NCBI RefSeq assembly: GCF_003315295.1
Contig: NZ_QNRI01000002.1
Coordinates: forward strand, 124,001 to 188,000
DNA from: Paraliobacillus ryukyuensis
GTDB taxonomy: Bacteria > Bacillota > Bacilli > Bacillales > Amphibacillaceae
Direction: 5' to 3'
DNA length: 64,000 nt
Each line of letters begins with the position of its first letter. Within the stretch, counting starts at the first letter, position 1. A program made the translations under genes and the position numbers. The notes beneath the pieces were generated by a model. The model saw only the letters and a list, made by a program, of their open reading frames with translations, ran no database searches and was not told where the DNA came from. Positions 1 to 8,134 of the stretch are shown piece after piece.

Positions 1-732
1 CAAGAGATCACGTATATGAAGCGAGCTGCAAGAATAGCAGAGCAGGCAATGTTTAGAGGGACCGATATGATAAGAGCAGGCAATAGAGAATGTGATGTTG
101 CTGGTACGATGTATTATAACTTAATTACAGGTACTTCCGAGTATGGTGGAGATTATCCTTCAATTGTTCCGTTGCTACCTGCGAATAAAAATACTGGAAA
201 TCCACATTTAACATGGTCGGAACGAAGATACCAAGAGGGAGAAGCGGTTATAGTCGAATTAGCTGGTTGCTATAAACGCTATCATGCTCCGCTAGCTAGA
301 ACGGTATCGATTGGCCAACCATCTAATCACTTGCAAATATTAGAATCGGTCGTTTTGGAAGGTATGGAGTACGTATTATCATCGATGAAACCGGGAGTGA
401 CCTGTGAAGAAGTCGCTAAAGTATGGCATGATTCTATCAAAAAGCATGGATTCGAAAAAGAAGCTAGGCTTGGTTATTCGGTTGGACTTAATTATCCACC
501 TGATTGGGGCGAGCACACGGCAAGTTTACGAAAAGGGGATAAGACAGTGTTGCAACCGAATATGACCTTTCATTTTATACCTGCCTTGTGGTTCGATACT
601 CATGGAATTGAAATAAGTGAATCCATACGAATTACCTCGGATGGTTGCGAGACGTTAGCAAACTATCCGAGAGAAATAGTGGTACAAGAACCACATAGAC
701 ACAACGGTCAAGCTGGTATGGTTAGTTTATGA
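1..732 (+). CDS. M24 family hydrolase, creatinase/ectoine-hydrolase-like (5' partial)
   Basis: The frame is open to the first base, so the N-terminus lies outside the window; the ATG at 16 is internal. What remains is the C-terminal pita-bread domain of family M24. The metal ligands of true aminopeptidases are gone: the DxG motif is replaced by VELAG, the second Asp site reads APLART, the GHGIG histidine is Tyr (GYSVGLNYPPDWGEH), and the two Glu sites read FIPAL and EISESI. This pattern is typical of the metal-independent creatinase/ectoine hydrolase (DoeA/EutD) branch, and the GYSVGLNYPPDWGEH block and the NYPRE ending resemble ectoine hydrolases. The two downstream genes form an operon with it but are not the standard ectoine genes, so an amidohydrolase on another substrate is possible. 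Family is confident, substrate is not. Confidence 0.8.
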   Translation, partial: QEITYMKRAARIAEQAMFRGTDMIRAGNRECDVAGTMYYNLITGTSEYGGDYPSIVPLLPANKNTGNPHLTWSERRYQEGEAVIVELAGCYKRYHAPLARTVSIGQPSNHLQILESVVLEGMEYVLSSMKPGVTCEEVAKVWHDSIKKHGFEKEARLGYSVGLNYPPDWGEHTASLRKGDKTVLQPNMTFHFIPALWFDTHGIEISESIRITSDGCETLANYPREIVVQEPHRHNGQAGMVSL

Positions 733-762
733 ACTGCAAAATAATAAGGGAGGTCTTTTCTT

Positions 763-1962
763 TTGATGAAACAAGCAAAAATTGGTACACGGGCCATATG
801 GGCAGGGGAACAAGACGCATTAGCATTTGGGGCAACACAGGTGCCAATCGTTCAGAGTGTTTCTTTTGGTTATGACGATATGGAGGAATGGTATGAGGTA
901 GCCATTGGCAAGAAGCATGGACATATATATGGTCGAAATACGAATCCAACTGTTCAAGCGTTTGAAGCAAAAATTATGGACTTAGAAGGTGCAGAAGCTG
1001 CAACGAGTTTTTCCACTGGTATGGCAGCCATTAGTAATACATTAGCTACCTTCCTTTATCCAGGTGATCGGATTGTATCGATTAAAGATACGTATGGTGG
1101 AACCAATAAGATTTTTACGGAGTTCTTACCAAAACAACAAATAGATGTCGTTCTATGTGAGACTGGGGCACATGATGCAATTGCAGCAGAAGTTGACAAA
1201 GGATGTAAAATTCTTTATTTGGAAACCCCCACAAATCCAACTGTGAAAATAACCGATATTAAGCGGATGGCCGATGTTGGAAAACAAGCGGGTGCAATTG
1301 TTATTGTTGATAATACATTTGCTACACCAATTAACCAAAATCCGTTGGCTTTAGGTGCAGATCTTGTCATTCATAGTGCAACAAAATTTTTAGGCGGACA
1401 TGCTGATGCGTTAGGCGGAGTGGTATGTGGTTCAACAGATTTAGTAGATGCTATTTATCATTACCGAGAAATTAACGGTGCCACACTTGACCCGATGTCT
1501 GCTTATCTATTATTACGAGGGATGAAAACACTAAAGCTTCGAGTCGATAAACAGAGTGAAAATGCGCTAGCAGTGGCAAAATATTTACAAACGGTAGATA
1601 TAGTGGAGGACGTCTATTATCCAGGATTATCTACTCATCACGGTTATGACATTGCGGTTAATCAAATGCGACAATACGGTGGGATGTTAAGTTTTGCGGT
1701 GAAAGGCGGTGTCACCACTGTTAGTAAGCTATTGCCTCAATTAAACTATGCCAATCGGGCAGCGAATCTAGGATCGGTAGAAACGATTGTGGGCCCTTCT
1801 CGTACCACGAGTCATGTGGAATGCACCTCTGAAGAACGCGCAGCAATGGGTATTCCAGAAGGATTAATTCGGTACTCGGCAGGGATTGAAGATATTGAGG
1901 ATTTGATTGAAGACCTTGAACAAGCATTTCAAAAAATTCATGACAAGCGTGCAGTAATTTAG
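763..1962 (+). CDS. Cys/Met-metabolism PLP enzyme (cystathionine gamma-synthase/lyase family)
   Basis: A full-length fold-type I PLP enzyme of the trans-sulfuration family (399 residues). Visible motifs are the phosphate-binding SFSTGMAAIS stretch, the cofactor Asp in IVDNTF, and the Schiff-base Lys208 in SATKFLGGHADALGG. Members catalyse gamma- or beta-replacement or elimination on Cys, Met or homoserine derivatives; sequence alone does not separate synthase from lyase. The start is chosen as TTG at 763: AAGGGAGG at 746-753 lies 9 nt upstream, whereas the ATG at 766 is 12 nt away. It sits 30 nt after the M24 gene and 12 nt before the M20 gene, so the three are probably co-transcribed. The company of two amide/peptide hydrolases suggests breakdown of an N-acylated or peptidyl amino acid rather than methionine biosynthesis; that is inference. 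Confidence 0.85.
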   Translation: MMKQAKIGTRAIWAGEQDALAFGATQVPIVQSVSFGYDDMEEWYEVAIGKKHGHIYGRNTNPTVQAFEAKIMDLEGAEAATSFSTGMAAISNTLATFLYPGDRIVSIKDTYGGTNKIFTEFLPKQQIDVVLCETGAHDAIAAEVDKGCKILYLETPTNPTVKITDIKRMADVGKQAGAIVIVDNTFATPINQNPLALGADLVIHSATKFLGGHADALGGVVCGSTDLVDAIYHYREINGATLDPMSAYLLLRGMKTLKLRVDKQSENALAVAKYLQTVDIVEDVYYPGLSTHHGYDIAVNQMRQYGGMLSFAVKGGVTTVSKLLPQLNYANRAANLGSVETIVGPSRTTSHVECTSEERAAMGIPEGLIRYSAGIEDIEDLIEDLEQAFQKIHDKRAVI

Positions 1963-1974
1963 GTGGAGGGCTTT

Positions 1975-3177
1975 ATGAAAGAAAAAGTGGCAGCTTTGTT
2001 AAAAGAACGGGTAGATAGTATCACTGAGCAGCTTGTCAAGTGGCGCCGTCATTTTCACCGTCATCCAGAAGTTAGCTTTCAAGAACAAAAAACAAGTCAT
2101 TACATTGTGGAGGTATTAGAGTCTTTTGGTGTCTATACCATAGAAACAGGGATAGCGAAATATGGTGTCGTAGCAACGCTGACCAATGGGAATGGCCCTA
2201 CAATTGGTGTTCGTGCAGACATGGATGCACGAACACCAATTAAAGAAGAAAATCAAGCGGACTATGCTTCAATTGCACCTGAAGTAATGCATGCATGTGG
2301 TCATGATGCCCACATGGCAATGTTATTAGGAGTCGCGCAGCTCATAGCAGAGGATTATCAATCAAACCACTTTTCGGGTTCTGTAATGTTAATCTTCCAA
2401 CCTGCGGAAGAGGATACAGATCAATTTGGAAAAACAGGAGCCCCTTATTTTATTAAAGCAGGATTAGCCGAGCAGTTAAATGCAGTATTGGCTTTGCATG
2501 TGTGTCCATGGCAAGAAACTGGTGTCATTCAATTATACAAAGGACCCAGCATGGCAAACATCGATAACTTTTGTTTAACAATAAAGGGGAAAGGGGGACA
2601 TGGAGGTTACCCTCAAGAAACGAAGGATCCGATTTGGATGTCTAGCTTTGTTTTACAAGGATTATATAGTTTAATTAGCCGAAAACTTAACCCATTACAG
2701 GTTGGTGCCATAAGTATCGGACAACTGCAGGCGGGCAAGACGCCTAATGTCATTCCAAACGAGGTTACTATTATTGGAACTATTCGCTCCTATACGTCAG
2801 CAACCCGACAGCAATTAATTACTGAAATTGAAAAAGTGAGTAGTATGGTGACTACTTTTGGTGGAGACGTTGATTTGAATATTGAAGTTGGTGAACCTGC
2901 TCTTGATAATAATGCGATGTTAATTGACCAAGTCGAGCAAGTAACGAAAAATCCTAATTCTGCTTATAGGATAGTTCAAGAACCGTATGGCATGGGTGGA
3001 GAAGATTTTGGTCATTTTACAGCTGAATTACCAGGTGCAATGTTTTTCTTAGGTTGTGCGAAACCAGGGGAACCGCATGTAGCGTTACACGCATCAAACT
3101 TCGATATTGATGAACATTGCTTACCAATCGGTCTATCCATTATGTATCAAACAGTAACCGAACTGTTGTCTAAGTAG
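1975..3177 (+). CDS. M20 family amidohydrolase / aminoacylase
   Basis: An M20D-type metallo-amidohydrolase (400 residues) that would cleave N-acyl amino acids or similar amides in the cytoplasm. Metal and catalytic motifs are visible: HACGHDAH at residues 106-113, QPAEE with Glu145/146, the lid-domain GKGGHGGYP stretch, and the C-terminal YGMGGEDF and ALHASNFDID blocks. The start is ATG 1975, preceded by GGTGGAGG; an in-frame GTG at 1963 lies directly after the previous stop codon and overlaps this ribosome binding site, so it is unlikely. The gene is the third member of the M24-PLP-M20 operon. Physiological substrate unknown. Confidence 0.88.
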   Translation: MKEKVAALLKERVDSITEQLVKWRRHFHRHPEVSFQEQKTSHYIVEVLESFGVYTIETGIAKYGVVATLTNGNGPTIGVRADMDARTPIKEENQADYASIAPEVMHACGHDAHMAMLLGVAQLIAEDYQSNHFSGSVMLIFQPAEEDTDQFGKTGAPYFIKAGLAEQLNAVLALHVCPWQETGVIQLYKGPSMANIDNFCLTIKGKGGHGGYPQETKDPIWMSSFVLQGLYSLISRKLNPLQVGAISIGQLQAGKTPNVIPNEVTIIGTIRSYTSATRQQLITEIEKVSSMVTTFGGDVDLNIEVGEPALDNNAMLIDQVEQVTKNPNSAYRIVQEPYGMGGEDFGHFTAELPGAMFFLGCAKPGEPHVALHASNFDIDEHCLPIGLSIMYQTVTELLSK

Positions 3178-3222
3178 GAGGGTAATACTATAAGCGTCAT
3201 TTTCTCTTTTTCCAGAAAGAAA

Positions 3223-3231
3223 TGTTACAAT
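3223..3231 (+). promoter_or_regulatory. candidate extended -10 promoter for the MATE gene
   Basis: TGTTACAAT matches an extended -10 element (TGnTACAAT) 40 nt upstream of the MATE start. No good -35 hexamer is visible, which is usual for extended -10 promoters. It suggests the exporter can be transcribed separately from the preceding operon. Confidence 0.4.
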
Positions 3232-3270
3232 ATAGCTTAGCAAAGCACGGAAAAGAAGAGAGGCGCTTTT

Positions 3271-4611
3271 ATGCAACAGCAACATGATTTTACCAAAGGC
3301 AATATTTTAAAACAATTGGTATATTTCTCTGCTCCGATTATGGTAACCAACCTATTGCAAGTGTCTTATCAATTTACCGATAGTTTGTGGGTAGGAAATT
3401 TGTTAGGTGGAAATGCATTAGGCGCTATCGCTGTGTCTAGTACAATTATTTTCACGTTGTTATCGTTTATTATTGGATTGAATAACACTATCCTGACAAT
3501 TTTGTCTCAACAAAAAGCAAAGGGCAATACCGATCGGTTAAAAACGTATGTTAATGCTTTTATTTTCACATTAACTTTATTAGGGGTAGCACTAGGCACA
3601 ATTGGGGTTTTCGCAGCAGATGTTATTATCGAATGGTTACAAACACCAGCATCCATGCGAGAAAGTGCCGTCATCTATTTGCAAATTAATGCTGCTGGGA
3701 TTTTATTCTTACTTGGTTACAACTTTATTGGAACAGCTTTGCGGGCGGTTGGAGATAGTAAAACCCCGTTGCGCTTTGTGTTGTTAGCCGTTATTTTAAA
3801 TATTTTGTTTGATCCGTTATTTATTTCAGGGTTTGATTTAGGCGTAACAGGCGCTGCCTATGCAACAATCGGCTCACAGGGCATCGCATTTATCTATGGT
3901 ATTATCCATATTATTCGCAAGAAGCAAATCCCATTAACCGTACCGTTTGTTCCAGCGTGGAAAGAGGTAAAATTAATTTTAAACCTCGGTATCCCCTCCG
4001 GATTACAAATGGCTGTTATCTCTGCTGGTTCAGCCGCTATTATGAGTGTCGTTAATGGACAAGGGGAAAACATTGTTGCAGGTTTTAGTGCTGCCAAACG
4101 GTTAGATAGTTTATTTATCCTTCCTGCACAAGCACTAGGAACAGCTATGAATAGTATGGCAGGGCAGAATATTGGTGTGCAACAATGGGAACGTGTAAGA
4201 AAGATAGCCAAGTACGGTTTAATCTATAACATCATTGTCATGGGTGTCGTACTTGTTTTCGTATTTTTCATTTCTGAACTAGCGATCTGTCTGTTTATTC
4301 AAACGCCTGAATCGGTCGCGTTTGGAAAGGGATTCTTACGAGTGATTGCTTTTTTCTATCCATTCTTAGGTGTGAATTTTGTATTAAATGGTATTGTTCG
4401 AGCTGCCGGTGCAATGTATCAAGTACTGGCGTTAAATCTTATCTCTTTTTGGGTACTTCGTTTCCCATTAACTTATCTACTAACTAAGATAGTTGGAGAT
4501 CAAGGTATTGCATTAGGAATGGGGATTAGTTTTTTAATCAGTAGTGTTTTAGCGTATAGCTATTACCGTTTTGGAAAATGGAAAGAAAAAAGATTATTTC
4601 AAGATACTTAA
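3271..4611 (+). CDS. MATE family efflux transporter
   Basis: A 446-residue multidrug and toxin extrusion protein with about 12 hydrophobic segments in two homologous halves. The first half begins with APIMVTNLLQVSYQFTDSLW, the classical MATE helix-1/2 block; the second half repeats it as GIPSGLQMAVISAGSAAIMS. Members export cationic drugs or metabolites by Na+ or H+ antiport. The ATG at 3271 is preceded by AGAGAGGCG. It follows the amidohydrolase after 93 nt with its own candidate promoter and ends at a bidirectional terminator. Substrate cannot be inferred. Confidence 0.92.
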   Translation: MQQQHDFTKGNILKQLVYFSAPIMVTNLLQVSYQFTDSLWVGNLLGGNALGAIAVSSTIIFTLLSFIIGLNNTILTILSQQKAKGNTDRLKTYVNAFIFTLTLLGVALGTIGVFAADVIIEWLQTPASMRESAVIYLQINAAGILFLLGYNFIGTALRAVGDSKTPLRFVLLAVILNILFDPLFISGFDLGVTGAAYATIGSQGIAFIYGIIHIIRKKQIPLTVPFVPAWKEVKLILNLGIPSGLQMAVISAGSAAIMSVVNGQGENIVAGFSAAKRLDSLFILPAQALGTAMNSMAGQNIGVQQWERVRKIAKYGLIYNIIVMGVVLVFVFFISELAICLFIQTPESVAFGKGFLRVIAFFYPFLGVNFVLNGIVRAAGAMYQVLALNLISFWVLRFPLTYLLTKIVGDQGIALGMGISFLISSVLAYSYYRFGKWKEKRLFQDT

Positions 4612-4798
4612 TTAAATGAATCTAAATTATGCAAAAACCATGTGAGATTTTCTTACAAATAAAGTGTATGCAGTTACATGACATGATATAGTGGCCCTAG
4701 AGTATAAGTAGGTTTAAAGATAAGGGGAAGTCATTAAATAATGAAAGCATGAGCAATTATTATGTAAAAAAATAGATTGTAGCCTACTACTAAAAAAT

Positions 4799-4849
4799 AC
4801 CTGCTAATTGATTGATTTTATTATCTCAGTCAATAGCAGGTGTTTTTTT
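4799..4849. terminator. bidirectional Rho-independent terminator
   Basis: ACCTGCTA(A)TTGA pairs with TCAATAGCAGGT around a central loop, followed by GTTTTTTT on the + strand and preceded by AAAAAA on the left, so it can end transcription from both sides. It lies between the MATE gene and the convergent HTH gene. The rest of the gap 4612-4798 shows no convincing gene. Confidence 0.85.
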
Positions 4850-4881
4850 ATGATTAGTGATAGTTTTAATAGAAGTTTGTG

Positions 4882-5646
4882 TTAGGGGCTATTACTTGGT
4901 ATAGATTGATATATTCCAGTAACTACACCATGAACTTTTACTGCGCTTACATCCAATTCTAATCGTTCTTTTTTTTCTTCAATAGCTCTTAAAATAGATT
5001 TATCATTAATTAATTTAAACAACTTTATATCCCCTTGGTAGGTAGCTAGTACTATCTGTCCTGCTTTTAATTGTTTAGTAATCTTAATAACATATAATTC
5101 GAGTTTATCATTTGATTGCTGACTATCTGATATTGTTGTTTTTGAATATATAACTTGTCCCTCCATTCCTAATTCAATTGGAATGGGTAGATATGTAGAG
5201 AAATTGTTATCATGTAATAATTCTCTATGGGTATAGATGTGCTCTTTTAATAATGGTAAATAAATAAACTTTTGATGCTGCAAACCGTTATAATATTGTG
5301 CTTTATTCTTATATTGAATATAGAAATCAATAAAAGATCTGATAAAATGTTGATCTTGTTTATCTACTTTCTTTAAATGCGAACTAAATTCGCAAAATTG
5401 TTCTAAAAAAACAGAGGAACTTCCCTCTATTTCCTCCTCTTTTTCTCCTTTCAAAAGCCAGTCTGTGGTGATGTTAAAATATTCTGACAGGGCGATAATA
5501 AAATTCCCTCCTGGAACACGTTTATTGTTCTCCCAGTTACTAACATTTGCTGAGTCCGTTCCAATTGCCTTGCCAAGACTAGCCATAGAAATCCCTTTTT
5601 TGGTGCGTAAGAATCTAATTCGAAAACCAATGGAATTCATAACCAT
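4882..5646 (-). CDS. XRE-family HTH regulator with LexA/CI-like C-terminal region
   Basis: A 254-residue phage-repressor-like protein. Residues 5-65 form an XRE helix-turn-helix (IRFLRTKKGISMASLGKAI, then VSNWENNKRVPGG). The C-terminal half ends in a segment resembling the S24/LexA fold (AGQIVLATYQGDIKLFKLI), but I see no clear GDSM-type serine motif, so self-cleavage is doubtful. The start at 5646 follows GGAGGGAAAC; a second in-frame ATG two codons later is also possible. It is transcribed divergently from a small HTH gene at 5868 across a region with a perfect palindrome, the arrangement of a CI/Cro pair. No phage structural genes follow, so it may be a domesticated switch. Confidence 0.75.
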   Translation of the reverse strand: MVMNSIGFRIRFLRTKKGISMASLGKAIGTDSANVSNWENNKRVPGGNFIIALSEYFNITTDWLLKGEKEEEIEGSSSVFLEQFCEFSSHLKKVDKQDQHFIRSFIDFYIQYKNKAQYYNGLQHQKFIYLPLLKEHIYTHRELLHDNNFSTYLPIPIELGMEGQVIYSKTTISDSQQSNDKLELYVIKITKQLKAGQIVLATYQGDIKLFKLINDKSILRAIEEKKERLELDVSAVKVHGVVTGIYQSIPSNSP

Positions 5647-5748
5647 GTTTCCCTCCTAATTAATGCATGTATATACACAATATATAGGAAGAATGTATGA
5701 TTTTAAACAAAAAATTGGGAATATATGATGATTTTTATCAAAAATTAG

Positions 5749-5777
5749 TTGACTACACTGATTTAAATCAGTACTAT
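5749..5777 (+). promoter_or_regulatory. promoter with operator palindrome in the spacer (divergent HTH region)
   Basis: TTGACT at 5749-5754 and TACTAT at 5772-5777 are 17 nt apart, a good sigma-A promoter reading toward the small HTH gene. The spacer holds a perfect 16-bp palindrome ACTGATTTAAATCAGT at 5757-5772, where a repressor would block polymerase. A TATAAT at 5783-5788 could serve as an alternative -10. Confidence 0.65.
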
Positions 5778-5867
5778 TTAATTATAATACATATTCTTTA
5801 TAGGAAATTATTATTAATCATTTTGGCGAATAAATGGTTATATCTTAGTGAAGGGGGAGGATAGAAA

Positions 5868-6095
5868 TTGAGTGATAATCGCAAAGCTACTCCATTTGGG
5901 TGGGAAGTCAAACGGAAGCTTGCTGAATTGCAATTAGATCAACGTAGCTTTTGTAAACAGTATAATATACCTGAAGCGCGTTTATCTGAACTTATCACTG
6001 GAAAACGTCCTGTCAAACGGTATCGAGAAATGGTGGAGTTTGTCCTAAATATAAATCAGCATACCGATGAAAAGAAAATGATAAACGGTCGATAA
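5868..6095 (+). CDS. small phage-type HTH protein (Cro/XRE-like)
   Basis: A 75-residue protein almost wholly made of a helix-turn-helix: FGWEVKRKLAELQLDQRSFC followed by IPEARLSELITGKRPVKRYR. Short proteins of this type occur in Firmicute prophages and near XRE repressors. Start TTG 5868 is supported by AAGGGGGAGG about 7 nt upstream; no ATG is available in frame near it. It is divergent from the 4882-5646 repressor and downstream of the palindrome-containing promoter. Probably a DNA-binding partner or antagonist of that repressor; this is inferred from layout. Confidence 0.7.
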   Translation: MSDNRKATPFGWEVKRKLAELQLDQRSFCKQYNIPEARLSELITGKRPVKRYREMVEFVLNINQHTDEKKMINGR

Positions 6096-6109
6096 TTTTA
6101 TCGGTAAAT

Positions 6110-6118
6110 TGCTATAAT
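6110..6118 (+). promoter_or_regulatory. extended -10 promoter for the LuxR-type gene
   Basis: TGCTATAAT is a consensus extended -10 element (TGnTATAAT) upstream of the LuxR-type gene, just after the small HTH gene stop codon. No strong -35 is seen. Confidence 0.55.
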
Positions 6119-6144
6119 GAAAGTATCTTTTTTAACACTACAGC

Positions 6145-6816
6145 ATGCTTAGGATTAGCTTCCTACAATATAACAAAAGATGGGTGATTACAATCGATAT
6201 CTTATTCATAAAGAAGTCATCACTACTTCAAAATAGCATAATGGAACTATTAAAAAAGAAATGGCAGTCTAGGATAATAGCTTTAAATGATGGAAAAGCA
6301 TTAGATGATAATTTGTATTTATGTGATCTAGTAATTATTGATGTAGCACTAGAATGTCCTGATTTATCTTTAACTAAACACTGCCTAGCTAGGAATAAAA
6401 AAGTAGTTGCTTGGGTGGATCAACCTGATCATAAATTACTGCCTAAATTATTTGAAATGGGATTAAATGGATACTTCTATAATGGTATGGAAGAAGAAGA
6501 GTTATTGCATGCTTTATACATAATTCAATTAGGAAAAAGATATATTAACCCCACATTAGCTAATAATTTATTAGACGAATATGTTCGAATACAAAATTGG
6601 CAACCAAGTAGACCAGATGATATCTTATCTAAACGAGAGTGGGAAGTCTTGCAACTTCTTTCTAAAGGATACAATAACTTCGATATAGCAAGTACACTGT
6701 ATTTATCTGATAAAACAGTAAAAAACTATGTAAGTTCTATTTTGAAAAAACTCAATGTACCTGACCGGACAAATGCCGTTTTAAAAGCTTTAAAACAACA
6801 GTGGTTACATATATAA
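6145..6816 (+). CDS. LuxR/NarL-type regulator with degenerate receiver domain
   Basis: Residues about 155-220 form a LuxR/GerE helix-turn-helix: LSKREWEVLQLLSKGYNNFD, then LYLSDKTVKNYVSSILKKL. The N-terminal part is receiver-like: one Asp remains in LVIIDVAL, but the acidic pair expected near strand 1 reads FIKKSS and the conserved Lys of GyllK reads GYFYNG, so normal phosphorylation is doubtful. Start is uncertain: ATG 6145 has no ribosome binding site, and GTG 6184 would begin the receiver more naturally, but the only good Shine-Dalgarno-like string (GGGTGAT, 6182-6188) overlaps that GTG. No sensor kinase is adjacent. A role as an orphan regulator is inferred. Confidence 0.8.
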   Translation: MLRISFLQYNKRWVITIDILFIKKSSLLQNSIMELLKKKWQSRIIALNDGKALDDNLYLCDLVIIDVALECPDLSLTKHCLARNKKVVAWVDQPDHKLLPKLFEMGLNGYFYNGMEEEELLHALYIIQLGKRYINPTLANNLLDEYVRIQNWQPSRPDDILSKREWEVLQLLSKGYNNFDIASTLYLSDKTVKNYVSSILKKLNVPDRTNAVLKALKQQWLHI

Positions 6817-6849
6817 AAAGGAAGATAGGTAGTTCCTATCTTCCTTTTT
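6815..6849. terminator. bidirectional Rho-independent terminator
   Basis: AAAAAGGAAGATAGG and CCTATCTTCCTTTTT form a perfect stem around a short loop, with A-tract on one side and T-tract on the other. It separates the convergent LuxR-type and YitT genes; the + strand arm overlaps the LuxR stop codon. Confidence 0.9.
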
Positions 6850-6863
6850 ATAATTACTATTAA

Positions 6864-7484
6864 TTAATTCGTAGGTGCATCTTTTTGCATTGAAATCTTT
6901 TTGCTTGTTTGTTTTTCTGGTTTTTCTGTGTTTAACTGTTGTTTGAAATAACTAATAATAACAGATGTGGTAACAATAGTTAATATAGACGCTAGGCCTT
7001 TTGCAATACCTACTGTATATATTCCCGTGAGTACCACTACAAAGTCAAATGAAAAATTGGTTATACCGGGGTTAAATTTGTATCGTTTGTGTAGAAATAA
7101 TGCTAGAATATTAGCCCCACCTAAGGAAGAACCATTAGCAAACAATAAACTAAGACCAAGACCGATTAGCGATCCTCCTAATACAGCTCCAATCCAAAAT
7201 GGGACATAGATAGCTGGTAAAAAAACTTTTAGAGCAGTCATTAATGACAGAAGGCTGACAGAAAGGATCGTGGTAATGGTGAATTTCCACCCCATACGAA
7301 CAATGGAGAATAAATAGAATGGAATATTGATTAAGAAGAAGATCCATGAGAAGGGAAGATCAAACAAGTAGGAAACGTTTAGTGCTAAACCAGCGGTCCC
7401 TCCAGTCACTATTTCAGCAAGCTGCAACGTAATTAAGCCAATACTTACAATAAAAATGCCAACAATAATTTTTACATATTTCAT
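6864..7484 (-). CDS. YitT family membrane protein
   Basis: A 206-residue integral membrane protein of the YitT family with five to six hydrophobic segments and the family blocks EIVTGGTAGLALNVSYLFDL and FANGSSLGGANILALFLH. It lacks the C-terminal DUF2179 domain of longer members and ends in a charged tail. Function of the family is poorly known. It is divergent from an Lrp-type regulator at 7634, and such a layout often means the regulator controls the transporter-like gene. The intergenic region 7485-7633 is AT-rich and presumably holds both promoters. Confidence 0.85.
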   Translation of the reverse strand: MKYVKIIVGIFIVSIGLITLQLAEIVTGGTAGLALNVSYLFDLPFSWIFFLINIPFYLFSIVRMGWKFTITTILSVSLLSLMTALKVFLPAIYVPFWIGAVLGGSLIGLGLSLLFANGSSLGGANILALFLHKRYKFNPGITNFSFDFVVVLTGIYTVGIAKGLASILTIVTTSVIISYFKQQLNTEKPEKQTSKKISMQKDAPTN

Positions 7485-7633
7485 TTAGTTACTCCTCGTC
7501 AGTATTGTTAAACTTTATGTTAGAATATTAGAAGGGAAAAATATATATAGAAAAGAATAATTTAAAGGTTTATTATATGTCTTTTGAATTTATCCAGTTA
7601 AAAAAATTATCATTTTGAAGGCGGGGATGTGAA

Positions 7634-8065
7634 ATGGATGAATTGGACCAACAACTAGTGTCTATTCTACAAGATAATGCACGAATTACCATTAGTGATT
7701 TATCAAAAAAATTAGCACTTAGTAGACCCAGTGTGAAGGAAAGAATGTTTCGTTTGCAAGAGAAAGGTATAATAGAAGGCTATAGTGCACAAGTTTCTTT
7801 GCCGGCTATGGGTCGAGAGATATTGCTGATTATTCAAGTTAGTGGGTTAAAAGTGTCACCACAAGAATTTGAAGCTTTTGTACAGCACAAGTATGATATT
7901 ATTGAGTGCCATCGGGTGACGGGCCACGTTAGCTATTTTCTAAAAGCTGCAGTAACAGGTATTGAGCGTATGCGTTTATTAATAGACAGTTTAATTCCTT
8001 ATGGTACCATCAATACCTCAACAGTGTTAACATCTCCAATTGTACGGCGAAAGATACAACCATAA
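7634..8065 (+). CDS. Lrp/AsnC family transcriptional regulator
   Basis: A 143-residue Lrp-type protein: N-terminal winged HTH (LDQQLVSILQDNARITISDL, then LALSRPSVKERMFRLQEKG) and a C-terminal RAM-like ligand domain with the conserved IIECHRVTGHVSYFLKA block. Such proteins sense amino acids and regulate transport or metabolism. AGGCGGGG precedes the ATG at 7634. The adjacent divergent YitT gene is the best candidate target. No operator could be assigned with confidence. Confidence 0.88.
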   Translation: MDELDQQLVSILQDNARITISDLSKKLALSRPSVKERMFRLQEKGIIEGYSAQVSLPAMGREILLIIQVSGLKVSPQEFEAFVQHKYDIIECHRVTGHVSYFLKAAVTGIERMRLLIDSLIPYGTINTSTVLTSPIVRRKIQP

Positions 8066-8081
8066 GAAAAATGCATCTATC

Positions 8082-8111
8082 TTGAAAAGAATATATACTC
8101 CTTTGTAAAAT
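8082..8111 (+). promoter_or_regulatory. promoter of the small zinc-ribbon gene
   Basis: TTGAAA (8082-8087) and TAAAAT (8106-8111) are separated by 18 nt and lie just upstream of a strong AAAGGAGG ribosome binding site, giving the 52-residue gene its own transcription unit. Confidence 0.6.
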
Positions 8112-8134
8112 AGCACAAAGGAGGAATGTAGTTG

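Noticed and set aside
3894-4211. Antisense open frame within the MATE gene
   Set aside because: Shadow of a strongly coding gene, no ribosome binding site and no recognisable domain. The same applies to other antisense frames, e.g. 23815-24102, 28792-29184, 56953-57324.
5749-5867. Possible prophage or integrative element at the CI/Cro-like pair
   Set aside because: No integrase, portal, terminase or att repeats are visible nearby; kept only as an HTH pair.
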